From Limosilactobacillus caecicola (lineage in GTDB: Bacteria > Bacillota > Bacilli > Lactobacillales > Lactobacillaceae), in NCBI RefSeq assembly GCF_943192935.1, contig NZ_CALPCI010000003.1:182321-246320 (forward strand): DNA of 64,000 bases, read 5' to 3'. Made by a program: the position numbers and the translations under genes. Below the pieces are notes generated by a model. That model was not told the origin of the DNA, searched no databases, and worked only from the letters and a program-made list of their open reading frames with translations. Positions 35,086 to 44,354 of this stretch are shown here, piece after piece (position 1 is the stretch's first letter; each line of letters starts with the position of its first letter).

Positions 35086-35835
35086 TTATTTTAATGGATG
35101 CCGAGAATTAAAGCCTTGATAGATCAACAGGCTGGCGGCCACACTCGCGTTCAGGCTCTGAACGTGCCCAATCATTGGAATGGTCAGCATTTCATCGCAC
35201 GTTTTTTTTAATAATTGGGAAATACCTTTCCCTTCATTACCAATCACTAACGCCACCGGTCCTTGAGCGTCCCAATGCCGGTAATCGGTACCTTGCATAT
35301 CGGTACCGAATAACCAGACGCCGCGTCCCTTCAGTTCATTCGCCGTCTGCACCAGGTTGGTGACCCGGGCGACTGGAACATGTTCGATCGCTCCGGTCGA
35401 GGTTTTCGCAACTACCGACGTTAACCCAACGGCCCGACGCTTCGGAATGATGATTCCGTGCACACCAGCTGCATCCGCGGTTCGCAAAATTGATCCCAGG
35501 TTGTGCGGGTCAGCCAGTTCGTCCAAAATTAAGAAGAACGGGGCCTCGTCGTGCTGAGCGGCATTCTCAAACAGGTCATCAACCGTTGCATAATGATAAG
35601 CTGCAACCGCCAAAGCGACCCCCTGGTGGTTTTGGTGGTCGACCATTTGGTCCAGCTTGGTCTTCGGCACGTTGGAAATTACTAGGCGCCGGTCCTTAGC
35701 GAGCTTGATAATTTGTGAAATGGCGTCCGTTTTGAGGCCCTTTTGAATAAAAACCTTATTGATTTCCTGATCGGATTTTAAAGCCGCAACCGCCGGATGG
35801 CGGCCAATAATAAATTCAGGTTGCTCATTGTTCAT
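35086..35835 (-). CDS. rlmB: 23S rRNA 2'-O-methyltransferase RlmB (SpoU family)
   Basis: 249 residues. It has an N-terminal substrate-binding domain ([21 protein letters not shown]) and a C-terminal SPOUT knot: [37 protein letters not shown] and [21 protein letters not shown]. It methylates G2251 of 23S rRNA. The start overlaps mrnC by 11 bp, in the cysS-mrnC-rlmB order typical of Firmicutes. Confidence 0.95.
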   Translation of the reverse strand: MNNEQPEFIIGRHPAVAALKSDQEINKVFIQKGLKTDAISQIIKLAKDRRLVISNVPKTKLDQMVDHQNHQGVALAVAAYHYATVDDLFENAAQHDEAPFFLILDELADPHNLGSILRTADAAGVHGIIIPKRRAVGLTSVVAKTSTGAIEHVPVARVTNLVQTANELKGRGVWLFGTDMQGTDYRHWDAQGPVALVIGNEGKGISQLLKKTCDEMLTIPMIGHVQSLNASVAASLLIYQGFNSRHPLK

Positions 35836-36238
35836 ATTGAACCCTCCCTAGGTCAACTTGTTTAATGCACCACCGACACAATTCATCGAGCCGCTCTGTT
35901 TGTTCAGAGAGCTTCAGGTAGCCCATTAATGCCTCAAACCCGGTTGAAATCCGGTAAGTCAAAACTGAAGTGTGCTTGGCATGCGTATAACTGGTGGCGT
36001 TCCGGCCGCGCTTAAAAAAGGACCACTCTTCATCAGTCAGCAAGCCTTGCTCTTCCATCAATTGAATCAATCCCGCCTGCGCCTTCGCTGAAACATAGGA
36101 CGTAGCCTTTTTCTGTAGTCGATTGGGCTTCGACATTCCTAAATCGAGGAGGTGCTCCCGCACGTACACTTCATACACTGCGTCGCCAAGGTAGGCGAGG
36201 GCAATGCCATTCAATTGTCGATAATCCGCTTTTGCCAT
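35825..36238 (-). CDS. mrnC: Mini-ribonuclease III MrnC
   Basis: 137 residues: an RNase III catalytic domain ([21 protein letters not shown], with the Asp of the signature) without a dsRNA-binding domain. It matures 23S rRNA ends. It lies between cysS (6 bp upstream) and rlmB (overlapping). Confidence 0.94.
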   Translation of the reverse strand: MAKADYRQLNGIALAYLGDAVYEVYVREHLLDLGMSKPNRLQKKATSYVSAKAQAGLIQLMEEQGLLTDEEWSFFKRGRNATSYTHAKHTSVLTYRISTGFEALMGYLKLSEQTERLDELCRWCIKQVDLGRVQYEQ

Positions 36239-36244
36239 GCCATA

Positions 36245-37654
36245 CTATTCCTTTCTGTACCGGGTTCCCTGAGGAGTATCTTCAATAATGATTCCTTTGG
36301 TCTTCAAATCATCCCGAATCTTGTCACTCAGGGCAAAGTCCTTATTCTTACGTGCTTCGTCCCGTTGCTGAATTAGTTTTTGAATTGCTTCGTCGTCAAT
36401 TTGGCCGGTCACGGTTAATTCCACACCAAAAATGCTGACTAATTGTTTGAGCAATGCTTGATATTGGTTGAGGGTGTCTAAGGCCACCGTGGTTTGTTCA
36501 GCGTAAACATTGGCCGACTTCGTCAGTTCATAAACCACGGCGATCCCGTTTTGGACATTGATATCGTCGTCCATTGCAGTAATGAAGCGTTGCTTAAAAT
36601 CAGCTAGTTGCTTCTCAACCGCCGCATCACCACCAGCTACCGCATCTTGTTTTCGGTATTCCAAATTGTTGAAAGCCGTTTGCAGGTGTTGGAGGTTGTT
36701 TTGGGCATCCGTCAGATTATCCTCACTGTATTGGATTGGCCGCCGGTATTGGGTCGTGGCCATAAAGAACCGCAAGACTTGTGGATCCACTTCTTTGATG
36801 ATATCGTGCACGGTAATAAAATTGTGCAGGGACTTGCTCATCTTTTCGTCGTCCTTGCCAATCGTCACAAAGCCATTGTGCATCCAATATTTCACAAACT
36901 TTTGGCCAGTAGCGGCCTCCGATTGGGCAATTTCATTTTCGTGGTGCGGAAATTCCAGGTCTTGTCCACCAGCGTGAATATCAATCGTCTTTCCGAGGTA
37001 CTTAGTAGACATTACCGAGCATTCGATGTGCCAGCCGGGCCGTCCCTTGCCCCATGGTGAATCCCAGCTAATTTCACCGGGTTTGGCAGGTTTCCACAAG
37101 GCAAAATCAAGCGGGTCCTCTTTTTTATTCACTTCATCAGCACTAACGTGTTCACTGGCCCCCACTTCGAGGTCGTCGAGGGATTGGCCGGATAATTCGC
37201 CATAATCCTTAAACTTACGGGCCCGGTAATAAACGTCACCGTCCACTGCATACGCATAGCCCTTATCAATCAAGGTCGACACGAATTGAATGATCTCGGG
37301 AATATTTTCCGTTGCCCGGGGGTGCTTCGTCGCCGGTTCAATATTGATCGCAGCGGTGTCCTCGTTAAAGGCTTGGATATACTTGTCCGCAAGTTCTGGC
37401 ACCGTAATGCCTTGCTCATGGGCCGCCTTAATCATTTTGTCATCGACATCGGTGAAATTAGAAACGTAATTAACCTGATAACCAATAAATTCTAAATAAC
37501 GGCGGACCGTGTCAAAGGCGATCGCACTCCGCGCGTTCCCAATGTGGATATAGTTGTATACCGTCGGCCCACAGACATACATATTAACTACCCCTGGATG
37601 AATTGGCTGAAATTCTTCTTTTTTCCGCGTTAACGTATTATAGATTTTTAGCAT
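36245..37654 (-). CDS. cysS: Cysteinyl-tRNA synthetase
   Basis: 469 residues from the ATG at 37654 (AAGGAG at 8-base spacing; 30 upstream in-frame codons discarded). HIGH-type motif [18 protein letters not shown], zinc ligands around CGPTVY and ECSVMS, and KMSKSLHN (KMSKS) are present. It charges tRNA-Cys. The leader is short and shows no T-box. Confidence 0.97.
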   Translation of the reverse strand: MLKIYNTLTRKKEEFQPIHPGVVNMYVCGPTVYNYIHIGNARSAIAFDTVRRYLEFIGYQVNYVSNFTDVDDKMIKAAHEQGITVPELADKYIQAFNEDTAAINIEPATKHPRATENIPEIIQFVSTLIDKGYAYAVDGDVYYRARKFKDYGELSGQSLDDLEVGASEHVSADEVNKKEDPLDFALWKPAKPGEISWDSPWGKGRPGWHIECSVMSTKYLGKTIDIHAGGQDLEFPHHENEIAQSEAATGQKFVKYWMHNGFVTIGKDDEKMSKSLHNFITVHDIIKEVDPQVLRFFMATTQYRRPIQYSEDNLTDAQNNLQHLQTAFNNLEYRKQDAVAGGDAAVEKQLADFKQRFITAMDDDINVQNGIAVVYELTKSANVYAEQTTVALDTLNQYQALLKQLVSIFGVELTVTGQIDDEAIQKLIQQRDEARKNKDFALSDKIRDDLKTKGIIIEDTPQGTRYRKE

Positions 37655-37691
37655 AAGCAAAACTCCTTTGTGGGCCAAATTTGATAATTTA

Positions 37692-37697
37692 ATAGTA
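37692..37697 (-). promoter_or_regulatory. cysS promoter (extended -10)
   Basis: TGTTACTAT on the minus strand is an extended -10 (TGn-TACTAT); no good -35 is seen. It gives a leader of roughly 30 bases. Confidence 0.5.
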
Positions 37698-37787
37698 ACA
37701 CAATCGCTTTGGAAGCTCACTGGTCTGCCGAAAAATTTAATCACTAAGATTTATTTACTTTTTGGTCACACTTTCTTCACAATCTAT

Positions 37788-37796
37788 TGCTAGTAT
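37788..37796 (+). promoter_or_regulatory. Promoter of the sRNA candidate (extended -10)
   Basis: TGCTAGTAT on the plus strand (TGn plus TAGTAT, 37791-37796). The -35 is weak. Transcription would begin near 37803, at the base of a 5' hairpin. Confidence 0.5.
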
Positions 37797-37802
37797 ATAA
37801 AT

Positions 37803-37955
37803 CGTAGTAGAAAACAACTACTACAGATTAACCGAAACCGATTATTTTTCAATTACTCCTCCCAATAGTAACCGAAAAATACTCCTTTACGAAATCTTCC
37901 CCAAAGATATTCGTAACGAAAGTCGTGGTCCTCCCAAGCCACGGCTTTTTCTTTT
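37803..37955 (+). ncRNA. Candidate trans-acting small RNA with C-rich anti-SD loops
   Basis: A plus-strand intergenic transcript candidate with no ORF. A 5' hairpin GTAGTAG/CTACTAC (37804-37824) is followed by two single-stranded modules, each starting TAACCGAAA (37829 and 37869, exactly 40 bp apart) and containing ACTCCTCCC (37855-37863) or ACTCCT (37881-37886). A 12-bp hairpin (37887-37916) then has loop CCCCA. The terminator hairpin AGTCGTGG/CCACGGCT (37921-37946) has loop TCCTCCCAAG, followed by TTTTTCTTTT. C-rich terminator loops complementary to Shine-Dalgarno sequences are typical of Gram-positive sRNAs. Both flanking genes are on the minus strand, so the terminator belongs to neither. 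Confidence 0.65.
37921..37955 (+). terminator. Rho-independent terminator of the sRNA candidate
   Basis: An 8-bp stem (one G-U) closing the loop TCCTCCCAAG, followed by TTTTTCTTTT on the plus strand. Neither flanking gene is on this strand. Confidence 0.85.
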
Positions 37956-37969
37956 GCTTTTGTTGATAG

Positions 37970-38003
37970 TTAAAGGCCCGCAACCGTTTGGTTACGGGCC
38001 TTC
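37970..38003 (-). terminator. Terminator after yacL
   Basis: GGCCCGTAACC and GGTTGCGGGCC pair on the minus strand (one G-U) just past the yacL stop. The following T-run is short (TTTAAC). Confidence 0.65.
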
Positions 38004-38006
38004 TTG

Positions 38007-39167
38007 CTATTTCTTGGACTTTTCTTTGCCGTCAGACTTTGCATGGTGATCATTTTTTTCACCATCAATTCCCTTTGCAGAATGGAGTGGGCGGGCAAAA
38101 ATCATCCGCCCTGCATCCGTCTGCAGAGCACTCGTGACTTCCACCTCAATCTGTTCGTTCATGTAGTAGCGGCCATCTTCGACCACCACCATCGTCCCAT
38201 CGTCGAGGTAGGCCACCCCTTGTTGCCGTTCCGTCCCCTTCTTGACAACGGTCACTTGCATGCGTTCACCAGGGATAACCCGTGGCCGGAGTGACTTCGC
38301 CAGGTTATTGATGTTTAAGACTTCCACGTTTTGGAACTGAATCACCTTGTTCAAATTCCAGTCGTTAGTAACAATGACCCCGTCAACCTTCTTGGCCAAT
38401 GCAATCAGCTTACTATCAACCTCTGGAATATCTTCAAAGTCACCATCATACATTTCAACCGGCACGATTTTTTCTTCCCGTAATTTATTCAAAATATCTA
38501 AACCACGGCGTCCCCGCACTCGTTTGATACTTTCACCAGAATCGGCAATGTATTGTAATTCGTAGAGGACAAAGTTTGGTACCAGCAGAGTCCCTTCCAA
38601 GAAACCCGTTTTGACCAGATCATAAATCCGCCCATCAATTAAAATGTTGGTATCCAAAATCTTGTAGTGGTGGTAATTAGCATCTTGTTGTTTAATGACA
38701 TCGCCAGATTTACCAGGTTCTTCCTTAGTTCCCCGCTTCGGGCTTAAAATATTTTTCCAATCATCTAACCGCGTCGTCCCAATACGAAAACCAAAGTAAC
38801 TAAAAATAATCATCAGCAGAATTGGAATGATATTGTTAACAACCGGAATGTGGGTCCGCCACAACGGAATTGAAATTAAAATTGCTAACACTAAGCCGAT
38901 GATCGTTAATAAGGCCCCGAAGAAGAGGTACAGGGGGCTCTTTTGGGTCAGGTAATCTTCCACCCGTTGGACAACTTGCATCACCCACCGGAGGGTCGCC
39001 AGGGACAGTAACCAAAAAATCACGCCCCCGATAAAAATATCTACAATGACCATTAAGATGGAATTATATTGGACCCCAATGGTTGGCCACAGTGGCGGTA
39101 AGTAGTAATACCCGATTGCGGCCCCAAAAATGGTAAATAATAATCGAACAATTCCTTTACGCATCAA
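38007..39167 (-). CDS. yacL: YacL: membrane-anchored PIN/TRAM-domain protein
   Basis: 386 residues. Four membrane helices occupy about residues 1-130. A PIN nuclease domain follows (KILDTNILIDGRIYDLVKTG with acidic residues, then VIVTNDWNLNKV) and then a C-terminal TRAM RNA-binding domain (VAYLDDGTMVVVEDGRYYM). A B. subtilis YacL-type putative RNase. It lies 18 bp after radA, the conserved radA-yacL order. The C-terminus is Lys/Asp-rich. Confidence 0.92.
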   Translation of the reverse strand: MMRKGIVRLLFTIFGAAIGYYYLPPLWPTIGVQYNSILMVIVDIFIGGVIFWLLSLATLRWVMQVVQRVEDYLTQKSPLYLFFGALLTIIGLVLAILISIPLWRTHIPVVNNIIPILLMIIFSYFGFRIGTTRLDDWKNILSPKRGTKEEPGKSGDVIKQQDANYHHYKILDTNILIDGRIYDLVKTGFLEGTLLVPNFVLYELQYIADSGESIKRVRGRRGLDILNKLREEKIVPVEMYDGDFEDIPEVDSKLIALAKKVDGVIVTNDWNLNKVIQFQNVEVLNINNLAKSLRPRVIPGERMQVTVVKKGTERQQGVAYLDDGTMVVVEDGRYYMNEQIEVEVTSALQTDAGRMIFARPLHSAKGIDGEKNDHHAKSDGKEKSKK

Positions 39168-39185
39168 ATTCCTCCTTTCACTGAG

Positions 39186-40559
39186 TTATGCTAATGCTAA
39201 TTTTAAGGTTTCGCTAATGGTCGTCACCCCAATGATTTGAATATTCTTGGGTGGCTCCCAATTTTGCAAGTTATTTTTCGGGATAAACACCCGCTTAAAG
39301 CCTAATTTGGCGGCTTCTGCGACCCGTTGTTCAATCCGGTTGACCCGCCGAATTTCACCAGTTAAACCAACTTCACCGATAAAGGCATCCGTCGGCCGGG
39401 TCCCCTTATCGCGGTACGAAGAGGCGATCGCCACCGCAATCGCTAAGTCAATCGCGGGTTCATCCAATTTCACCCCACCAGCAGCCTTCAAATAGGCATC
39501 CTGATTTTGTAACAACAGATTAGCCCGCTTCTCCAGCACCGCCATGATCAGTGAGACCCGGTTCCGGTTTAAACCGGTGGCGGTCCGTTGGGCATTACCA
39601 AAGACCGACGGGGTGATCAACGCTTGAATTTCGACCAGGATTGGACGAGTTCCCTCTAAAGAAACCACGACAGCCGAACCAGTTGCGTCCTTGAGGCGTT
39701 CTTCCAAGAAGATCTCCGACGGGTTGGCAACCTCCTTCAGCCCGGTACTATTCATCTCAAAAATGCCCAGCTCGTTGGTGGAACCAAACCGATTTTTCAC
39801 AGAACGGAGGATCCGGTAGGTGTGGTGGAGGTCCCCTTCAAAATAGAGAACCGTATCCACCATGTGTTCCAAAATCTTGGGGCCGGCTAAGACCCCGCCC
39901 TTTGTCACGTGACCGACAACAAAGACGGTGATGTTCTTGCCCTTAGCAATCTGCATCAGTTGAGCAGTCACCGCCCGAATCTGGGAAACGCTCCCGATGG
40001 CGGAGGTAACGTCAGTTGCCTGCATCGTCTGCACCGAATCAATCACGACATATTCCGGATTCATCTCGTCGATGGTTGCCCGAATACTGTCCATATTGGT
40101 TTCTGGATAAATGTAAAAGTCATCACCCGAAACGTTCAGGCGCTGGGCGCGCATTTTAATCTGGTTGGCACTTTCTTCTCCAGAAACGTAGAGGACTGAA
40201 TGTCCTTCCTGGCTTAGCTGACCGGAAACCTGGAGTAACAAGGTTGATTTCCCGATTCCGGGGTCACCACCGATGAGAACCAGTGAACCGGGAACAATGC
40301 CGCCACCCAGGACGCGGTTTAATTCCGCCAGTTTGGTTTTCACCCGGGGGGTCTTTTGGGTATCAATCTCATTGATTCGTTGCGGTTTGGCAACGATCCC
40401 CGTTAAAGTAGTGGTCGTGGTGTTCGGCTGTTTAATCGTGGATTGATCCACTTCCTCCACTAACGTATTCCACTGACCACAATTCGGGCAGCGTCCCAGA
40501 AACCGTGGTGAAATATAACCACAATTTTGGCAAACAAAGTGTGTTTTGGCCTTTGCCAT
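39186..40559 (-). CDS. radA: DNA repair protein RadA
   Basis: 457 residues. There is a four-Cys zinc finger ([19 protein letters not shown]), a RecA-like P-loop ([15 protein letters not shown]), the RadA KNRFG motif ([15 protein letters not shown]) and a C-terminal Lon-protease-like domain (about 280-457). It promotes branch migration in recombination. It lies between dut and yacL. Confidence 0.97.
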   Translation of the reverse strand: MAKAKTHFVCQNCGYISPRFLGRCPNCGQWNTLVEEVDQSTIKQPNTTTTTLTGIVAKPQRINEIDTQKTPRVKTKLAELNRVLGGGIVPGSLVLIGGDPGIGKSTLLLQVSGQLSQEGHSVLYVSGEESANQIKMRAQRLNVSGDDFYIYPETNMDSIRATIDEMNPEYVVIDSVQTMQATDVTSAIGSVSQIRAVTAQLMQIAKGKNITVFVVGHVTKGGVLAGPKILEHMVDTVLYFEGDLHHTYRILRSVKNRFGSTNELGIFEMNSTGLKEVANPSEIFLEERLKDATGSAVVVSLEGTRPILVEIQALITPSVFGNAQRTATGLNRNRVSLIMAVLEKRANLLLQNQDAYLKAAGGVKLDEPAIDLAIAVAIASSYRDKGTRPTDAFIGEVGLTGEIRRVNRIEQRVAEAAKLGFKRVFIPKNNLQNWEPPKNIQIIGVTTISETLKLALA

Positions 40560-40574
40560 TCTTCAATTCCCTCT

Positions 40575-41111
40575 TTATTTCTTGGTTGAGCCGAAGCCAC
40601 CGGCGCGGTCAGCCTGGGGTGTTTGTTCATCATCGGCTGTCAGATAAGGCACAAAGATCCCTTGAGCAATGCGCTCCCCTTTTTTAATGTGGTAATCGGT
40701 TAAACCGTAATTAATTAGCTGAACAAAAATTTCGCCCTCGTTAGCCGGGTTATCGTAATAATCAGCATCGATAATTCCGACCCCGTTTGGCAGGATCAAG
40801 CGGCGCTTTAACGGCCCGCTGGAGCGGTTAAACAGCATCAACACTTCATCCGGTTGCATATACGCCTTGATTCCCGTCGGCACCAAGTATGGCTTCAAGC
40901 TTGCGTCACCCTGAGTAATATCATCCGCGGTGAGTGTGTCCTGGTGATGAAGTTTCCATAAAGTTTTCAGAAAATTTCCTTTCCAAATGGAAGGCAAGAC
41001 AAAATCCTCTGAAGCGGCAAAATCATATCCCGCTGCTTGTTTCGTTTGGCGTTGTGGTAATTGTAAGCCATCATGCGCCTTTGCTGAAACGATTTTAAAG
41101 CCCCGTTTCAT
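40575..41111 (-). CDS. dut: dUTP diphosphatase
   Basis: 178 residues from the ATG at 41111, with GAGG at 8-base spacing; the frame can also start at a GTG three codons upstream, but the GAGG overlaps it. Trimeric dUTPase motifs are present: RSSGPLKRRLILPNGVGIID (motifs 2-3) and the C-terminal RAGGFGSTKK (motif 5). A short insert follows motif 1. It hydrolyses dUTP to dUMP. It begins the dut-radA-yacL operon. Confidence 0.93.
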   Translation of the reverse strand: MKRGFKIVSAKAHDGLQLPQRQTKQAAGYDFAASEDFVLPSIWKGNFLKTLWKLHHQDTLTADDITQGDASLKPYLVPTGIKAYMQPDEVLMLFNRSSGPLKRRLILPNGVGIIDADYYDNPANEGEIFVQLINYGLTDYHIKKGERIAQGIFVPYLTADDEQTPQADRAGGFGSTKK

Positions 41112-41161
41112 TATTTTCACCTCGTTTAAAGTATTATCTTTAATTGTAACATGAAGTCCGC

Positions 41162-41189
41162 TTGACTTTTATTACTAAAACGGTAACAA
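41162..41189 (+). promoter_or_regulatory. GNAT-rpiA promoter
   Basis: TTGACT (41162-41167), a 16-bp spacer and TAACAA(T) (41184-41189). Confidence 0.6.
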
Positions 41190-41233
41190 TTTACTTTGCA
41201 AAAGAGTTATTCAGAAGGGAGGATGGCGGCGCA

Positions 41234-41527
41234 ATGCAGTTTACTATCAAAGGCAACCAAATCGTTGCCACCACTGATGATGGTCAGTGGGCCGGTGACG
41301 TCACTTTTCCATTTGTCGACCAGGCTAACCAGCGCGTCGTTGTCGAACGCGTTTTTGTGGTGCCTGAATTCCGGAATCACGGCCTCGCCGCTCAATTAAT
41401 GGACCAGTTCGTGCAATTGGCGGAGCGCAAGCATTGGGTAGTTAAAATCATGTGTCCCTATGCCAAGCGCTACTTTAAACTGCATTCTGAGGCGCAAACC
41501 GTCCTTTTGCCGGAAGATCGTTTTTAA
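41234..41527 (+). CDS. Small GNAT-like N-acetyltransferase (YjdJ/CG type)
   Basis: 97 residues, about half a normal GNAT. VERVFVVPEFRNHGLAAQLM contains the acetyl-CoA loop (RxxGxA), followed by MCPYAKRYFKLH. This matches the short GCN5-related family typified by YjdJ, whose substrate is unknown. GGGAGG precedes ATG 41234 at about 11 bases; an ATG at 41223 is in another frame. rpiA follows after 18 bp. Confidence 0.85.
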   Translation: MQFTIKGNQIVATTDDGQWAGDVTFPFVDQANQRVVVERVFVVPEFRNHGLAAQLMDQFVQLAERKHWVVKIMCPYAKRYFKLHSEAQTVLLPEDRF

Positions 41528-41545
41528 TAAAGGAGATTATCAGAT

Positions 41546-42229
41546 ATGGATCAAAATAAATTAAAGGCCCAAGTTGGCCAAGAAGCCGTCAAGTACATCG
41601 AGGACGGCATGATTGTCGGTTTGGGAACCGGTTCAACCGTTCGTTACATGGTCGATGCCCTTGGCGAACGGGTCAAAAATGAAGGGTTAAACATCGTTGG
41701 GGTAACGACTTCTAACCGGACAACCGAACAAGCCGAAAGCCTGGGCATCACCATCAAAAACATTGATGATGTCGACCACATCGACCTCACCATTGATGGT
41801 GCCGATGAAGTCGATGACGATTTTAACGGAATCAAAGGGGGCGGTGGCGCCCTGCTTTGGGAAAAGATCGTCAACAATGCTTCCACCAAAAACATATGGA
41901 TCGTGGACCAATCCAAGTTGGTTCCCCGGATTGGTGACTTTGGGGTGCCTGTCGAAGTGATTCCGTTTGGTGCCCAACACGTCTTCAATGCCTTTGAAAA
42001 GAAGGGTTACAACCCACAATGGCGGATGGATGGTGACCAAAAGTACCGGACCGATGAAAAGAACTTTATCATCGACTTGAAAGTCGGCCAAATCAAGGAC
42101 CCCCACGCCTTAGCGGAAGACCTGATTCACACCGTTGGGGTGGTTGAACACGGGCTCTTCTTAAACCGGGTTGATGAAGTCATCGTTGGTCGTGACAACG
42201 GTCCGGAAGTTTTACACGCTCATCATTAA
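41546..42229 (+). CDS. rpiA: Ribose-5-phosphate isomerase A
   Basis: 227 residues. [15 protein letters not shown] (phosphate binding), [29 protein letters not shown] (catalytic Asp, Glu and Lys region) and the C-terminal VGRDNG are RpiA signatures. It interconverts ribose-5-P and ribulose-5-P in the pentose phosphate/phosphoketolase route. Confidence 0.97.
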   Translation: MDQNKLKAQVGQEAVKYIEDGMIVGLGTGSTVRYMVDALGERVKNEGLNIVGVTTSNRTTEQAESLGITIKNIDDVDHIDLTIDGADEVDDDFNGIKGGGGALLWEKIVNNASTKNIWIVDQSKLVPRIGDFGVPVEVIPFGAQHVFNAFEKKGYNPQWRMDGDQKYRTDEKNFIIDLKVGQIKDPHALAEDLIHTVGVVEHGLFLNRVDEVIVGRDNGPEVLHAHH

Positions 42230-42238
42230 TTAAGATTG

Positions 42239-42266
42239 GATCGCCAGTGACCGCTGGCGATTTTTT
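42239..42266 (+). terminator. Terminator after rpiA
   Basis: ATCGCCAG pairs with CTGGCGAT around a short loop, followed by TTTTTT. Confidence 0.85.
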
Positions 42267-42292
42267 GATAGAACCACTTTGGAGGAATCGCG

Positions 42293-42907
42293 ATGGAAGA
42301 AAATACGCACAAAATGTTAGCTGGTCAGCCCTACGATCCAGAGACAACGGAATTATCACAGTTCCAACACCTTGCTCACGGGTTATGCTTAAAATATAAT
42401 CAAATTCCCGATACCGAAGGAACAAAACGGCAGGAAATCCTAGACCAGTTGTTTCCTAATCATGGGCAATCGCCCTATATTCAGGGGCCCCTGCAGGTTG
42501 ACTATGGTCGGTTCACGACCCTCGGTAACAATTTCTACGCGAACTTCAACCTCACAATTTTGGATACCTGTCCCGTCACCATTGGTGACAACGTGATGTT
42601 TGGCCCCAACGTGAGTTTGATCACCGCCACTCACCCACTCCGTTGGCAACAACGCAACCCACACCAGGAAACGGACGGGTCATTCAGTAGTCTCGAACTT
42701 GGCAAACCGATCCAGATTGGGAATAATTGCTGGTTTGGTAGTAACGTCACCATTTGTCCAGGAGTGACCATCGGTGATGGTTGTGTCATCGGGGCCGGTG
42801 CCGTCGTGACCAAGGACATGCCAGCTGATTCGCTAGTTCTCGGTGTGCCCGCCAAGGCGGTCCGCAAAATTACGGAAGCGGATCATTTGTCTTCCTACCC
42901 CTACTAG
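42293..42907 (+). CDS. Maltose/galactoside O-acetyltransferase (LbH hexapeptide)
   Basis: 204 residues. An N-terminal maltose-acetyltransferase helical domain (KMLAGQPYDPETTELSQFQ) precedes left-handed beta-helix hexapeptide repeats (VTICPGVTIGDGCVIGAGAVVTKD-type, about 150-180), with the catalytic His in LITATHPLRW. It acetylates sugars from acetyl-CoA; the physiological substrate is unclear. GGAGG precedes the start. Confidence 0.9.
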   Translation: MEENTHKMLAGQPYDPETTELSQFQHLAHGLCLKYNQIPDTEGTKRQEILDQLFPNHGQSPYIQGPLQVDYGRFTTLGNNFYANFNLTILDTCPVTIGDNVMFGPNVSLITATHPLRWQQRNPHQETDGSFSSLELGKPIQIGNNCWFGSNVTICPGVTIGDGCVIGAGAVVTKDMPADSLVLGVPAKAVRKITEADHLSSYPY

Positions 42908-42917
42908 TTAAATACGG

Positions 42918-42923
42918 TATAAT
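42918..42923 (+). promoter_or_regulatory. pepC promoter -10
   Basis: Perfect TATAAT 33 bp before the pepC start; no convincing -35 at the correct distance. Confidence 0.5.
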
Positions 42924-42955
42924 AGTGATTAATCATTTTTGAAGGAGTGACTTTG

Positions 42956-44293
42956 ATGAGTTTTAAAATTACCACAGCTGATTTAAACGACTTCGCACAC
43001 GACTATGAGCAGCACCCCGCCGCCAGCGTGATTGAAAACGCGGTGACCACCAATGGGGTGCGCAACGCCAGCTTTAATTGGCACGCCATCGCAGATGACA
43101 ATCCCGTTTTCTCAATTGACCTGGCCACCGGTGATGTTGCTGACCAAAAGCAATCCGGGCGTTGCTGGATGTTCGCTGCTTTAAACACCATGCGACATGA
43201 AATGCAACAAAAGTTTAACTTACCGGATAATTTCGAACTATCCCAATCCTACGCCTTTTTCTGGGACAAGTTTGAAAAGGCCAACTGGTTCTACGAAAAC
43301 GTGATTAAGACCGCTGACCTCGACATTGATGACCGGAAAGTGGCCTGGTTAATGGAGACGCCACAACAAGACGGTGGGCAATGGGACATGCTCTGCGCTC
43401 TGATTGAAAAATATGGGGTTGTGCCAAAGGCGGCCATGCCCGAATCTTACAATTCCAGCCGGTCCAACGAAATTAATGCCGTGTTAAATAACCAGTTACG
43501 CCATGACGCCGTAATTTTGCGGAAGTTGGTTCAAGAAAACGCCAGCGAAGACGAACTGAATAGTAAACGTAAGGAAATGTTGAACACCGTCTACCGGATG
43601 CTCTCCTACGCCTTTGGTCAACCGATCACCAAATTTGATTTTGAATACCGAACCAAAAAAGAGAAAGAATACCACCGCGATGCGGACCTGACTCCACAAG
43701 AATTCTTTAAGAAGTACGTCGGCTGGAACCTGGATGATTACATTTCCATCATTCAGGCCCCAACTGCGGATAAGGAATACGGCAAAACCTACACGATCGA
43801 CATGTTAGGCAATGTTGTGGGCGGTCGCCAGGTTAAGCATCTGAACCTCTCCATGGCTGATTTCAAGCAACTCGCTATTGACCAACTCAAGGGTGGTGAA
43901 AGTGTCTGGTTTGGCTCCGACGTAGTGAAATACTCCAACACCAAGCACGGTTTAATGGCCTTGAACACCTATGATTATGAAAAGTTATTCGATACTGACT
44001 TGGAGATGACCAAGGCTGAAGCATTAGACTACGGTGAAAGTATGATGGACCATGCCATGGTCTTAACCGGGGTTGACCTGGTGGATGGTCAACCAACCAA
44101 GTGGAAGGTCGAAAACTCCTGGGGACCAAAAGTCGGTACCAAGGGCTACTTTGTAATGAGCGATGCCTGGATGGATAAATATTGTTACCAAGTAGTGATT
44201 AACAAGAAGTACTTAAGCGCTGACCTGCAAAAGGCCGCTGCCCAAGAACCAATTGTGCTCAAGCCATGGGATCCAATGGGAACCTTGGCTTAA
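42956..44293 (+). CDS. pepC: Aminopeptidase C (bleomycin hydrolase family)
   Basis: 445 residues from the ATG at 42956 (GAAGGAG at 8-base spacing). Papain-type triad: Cys in QKQSGRCWMFAALNTM, His in MMDHAMVLTGVDLV, Asn in WKVENSWGPKVG. A cytoplasmic hexameric cysteine aminopeptidase that completes peptide breakdown in lactic acid bacteria. The C-terminal self-compartmenting tail is present. Confidence 0.95.
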   Translation: MSFKITTADLNDFAHDYEQHPAASVIENAVTTNGVRNASFNWHAIADDNPVFSIDLATGDVADQKQSGRCWMFAALNTMRHEMQQKFNLPDNFELSQSYAFFWDKFEKANWFYENVIKTADLDIDDRKVAWLMETPQQDGGQWDMLCALIEKYGVVPKAAMPESYNSSRSNEINAVLNNQLRHDAVILRKLVQENASEDELNSKRKEMLNTVYRMLSYAFGQPITKFDFEYRTKKEKEYHRDADLTPQEFFKKYVGWNLDDYISIIQAPTADKEYGKTYTIDMLGNVVGGRQVKHLNLSMADFKQLAIDQLKGGESVWFGSDVVKYSNTKHGLMALNTYDYEKLFDTDLEMTKAEALDYGESMMDHAMVLTGVDLVDGQPTKWKVENSWGPKVGTKGYFVMSDAWMDKYCYQVVINKKYLSADLQKAAAQEPIVLKPWDPMGTLA

Positions 44294-44311
44294 GTTAAAC
44301 GCAAGAATTAT

Positions 44312-44352
44312 AAAAAGAAGAGGCTGAGTTTTGTGGCTCAGCCTCTTCTTTA
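44312..44352. terminator. Bidirectional terminator between pepC and pepN
   Basis: AAAGAAGAGGCTGAG pairs with CTCAGCCTCTTCTTT between the two convergent genes. Confidence 0.92.
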
Positions 44353-44354
44353 CT

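Noticed and set aside
37655..37700. A T-box riboswitch before cysS
   Set aside because: The predicted leader is only about 30 bases and lacks the conserved T-box sequence and any specifier hairpin.
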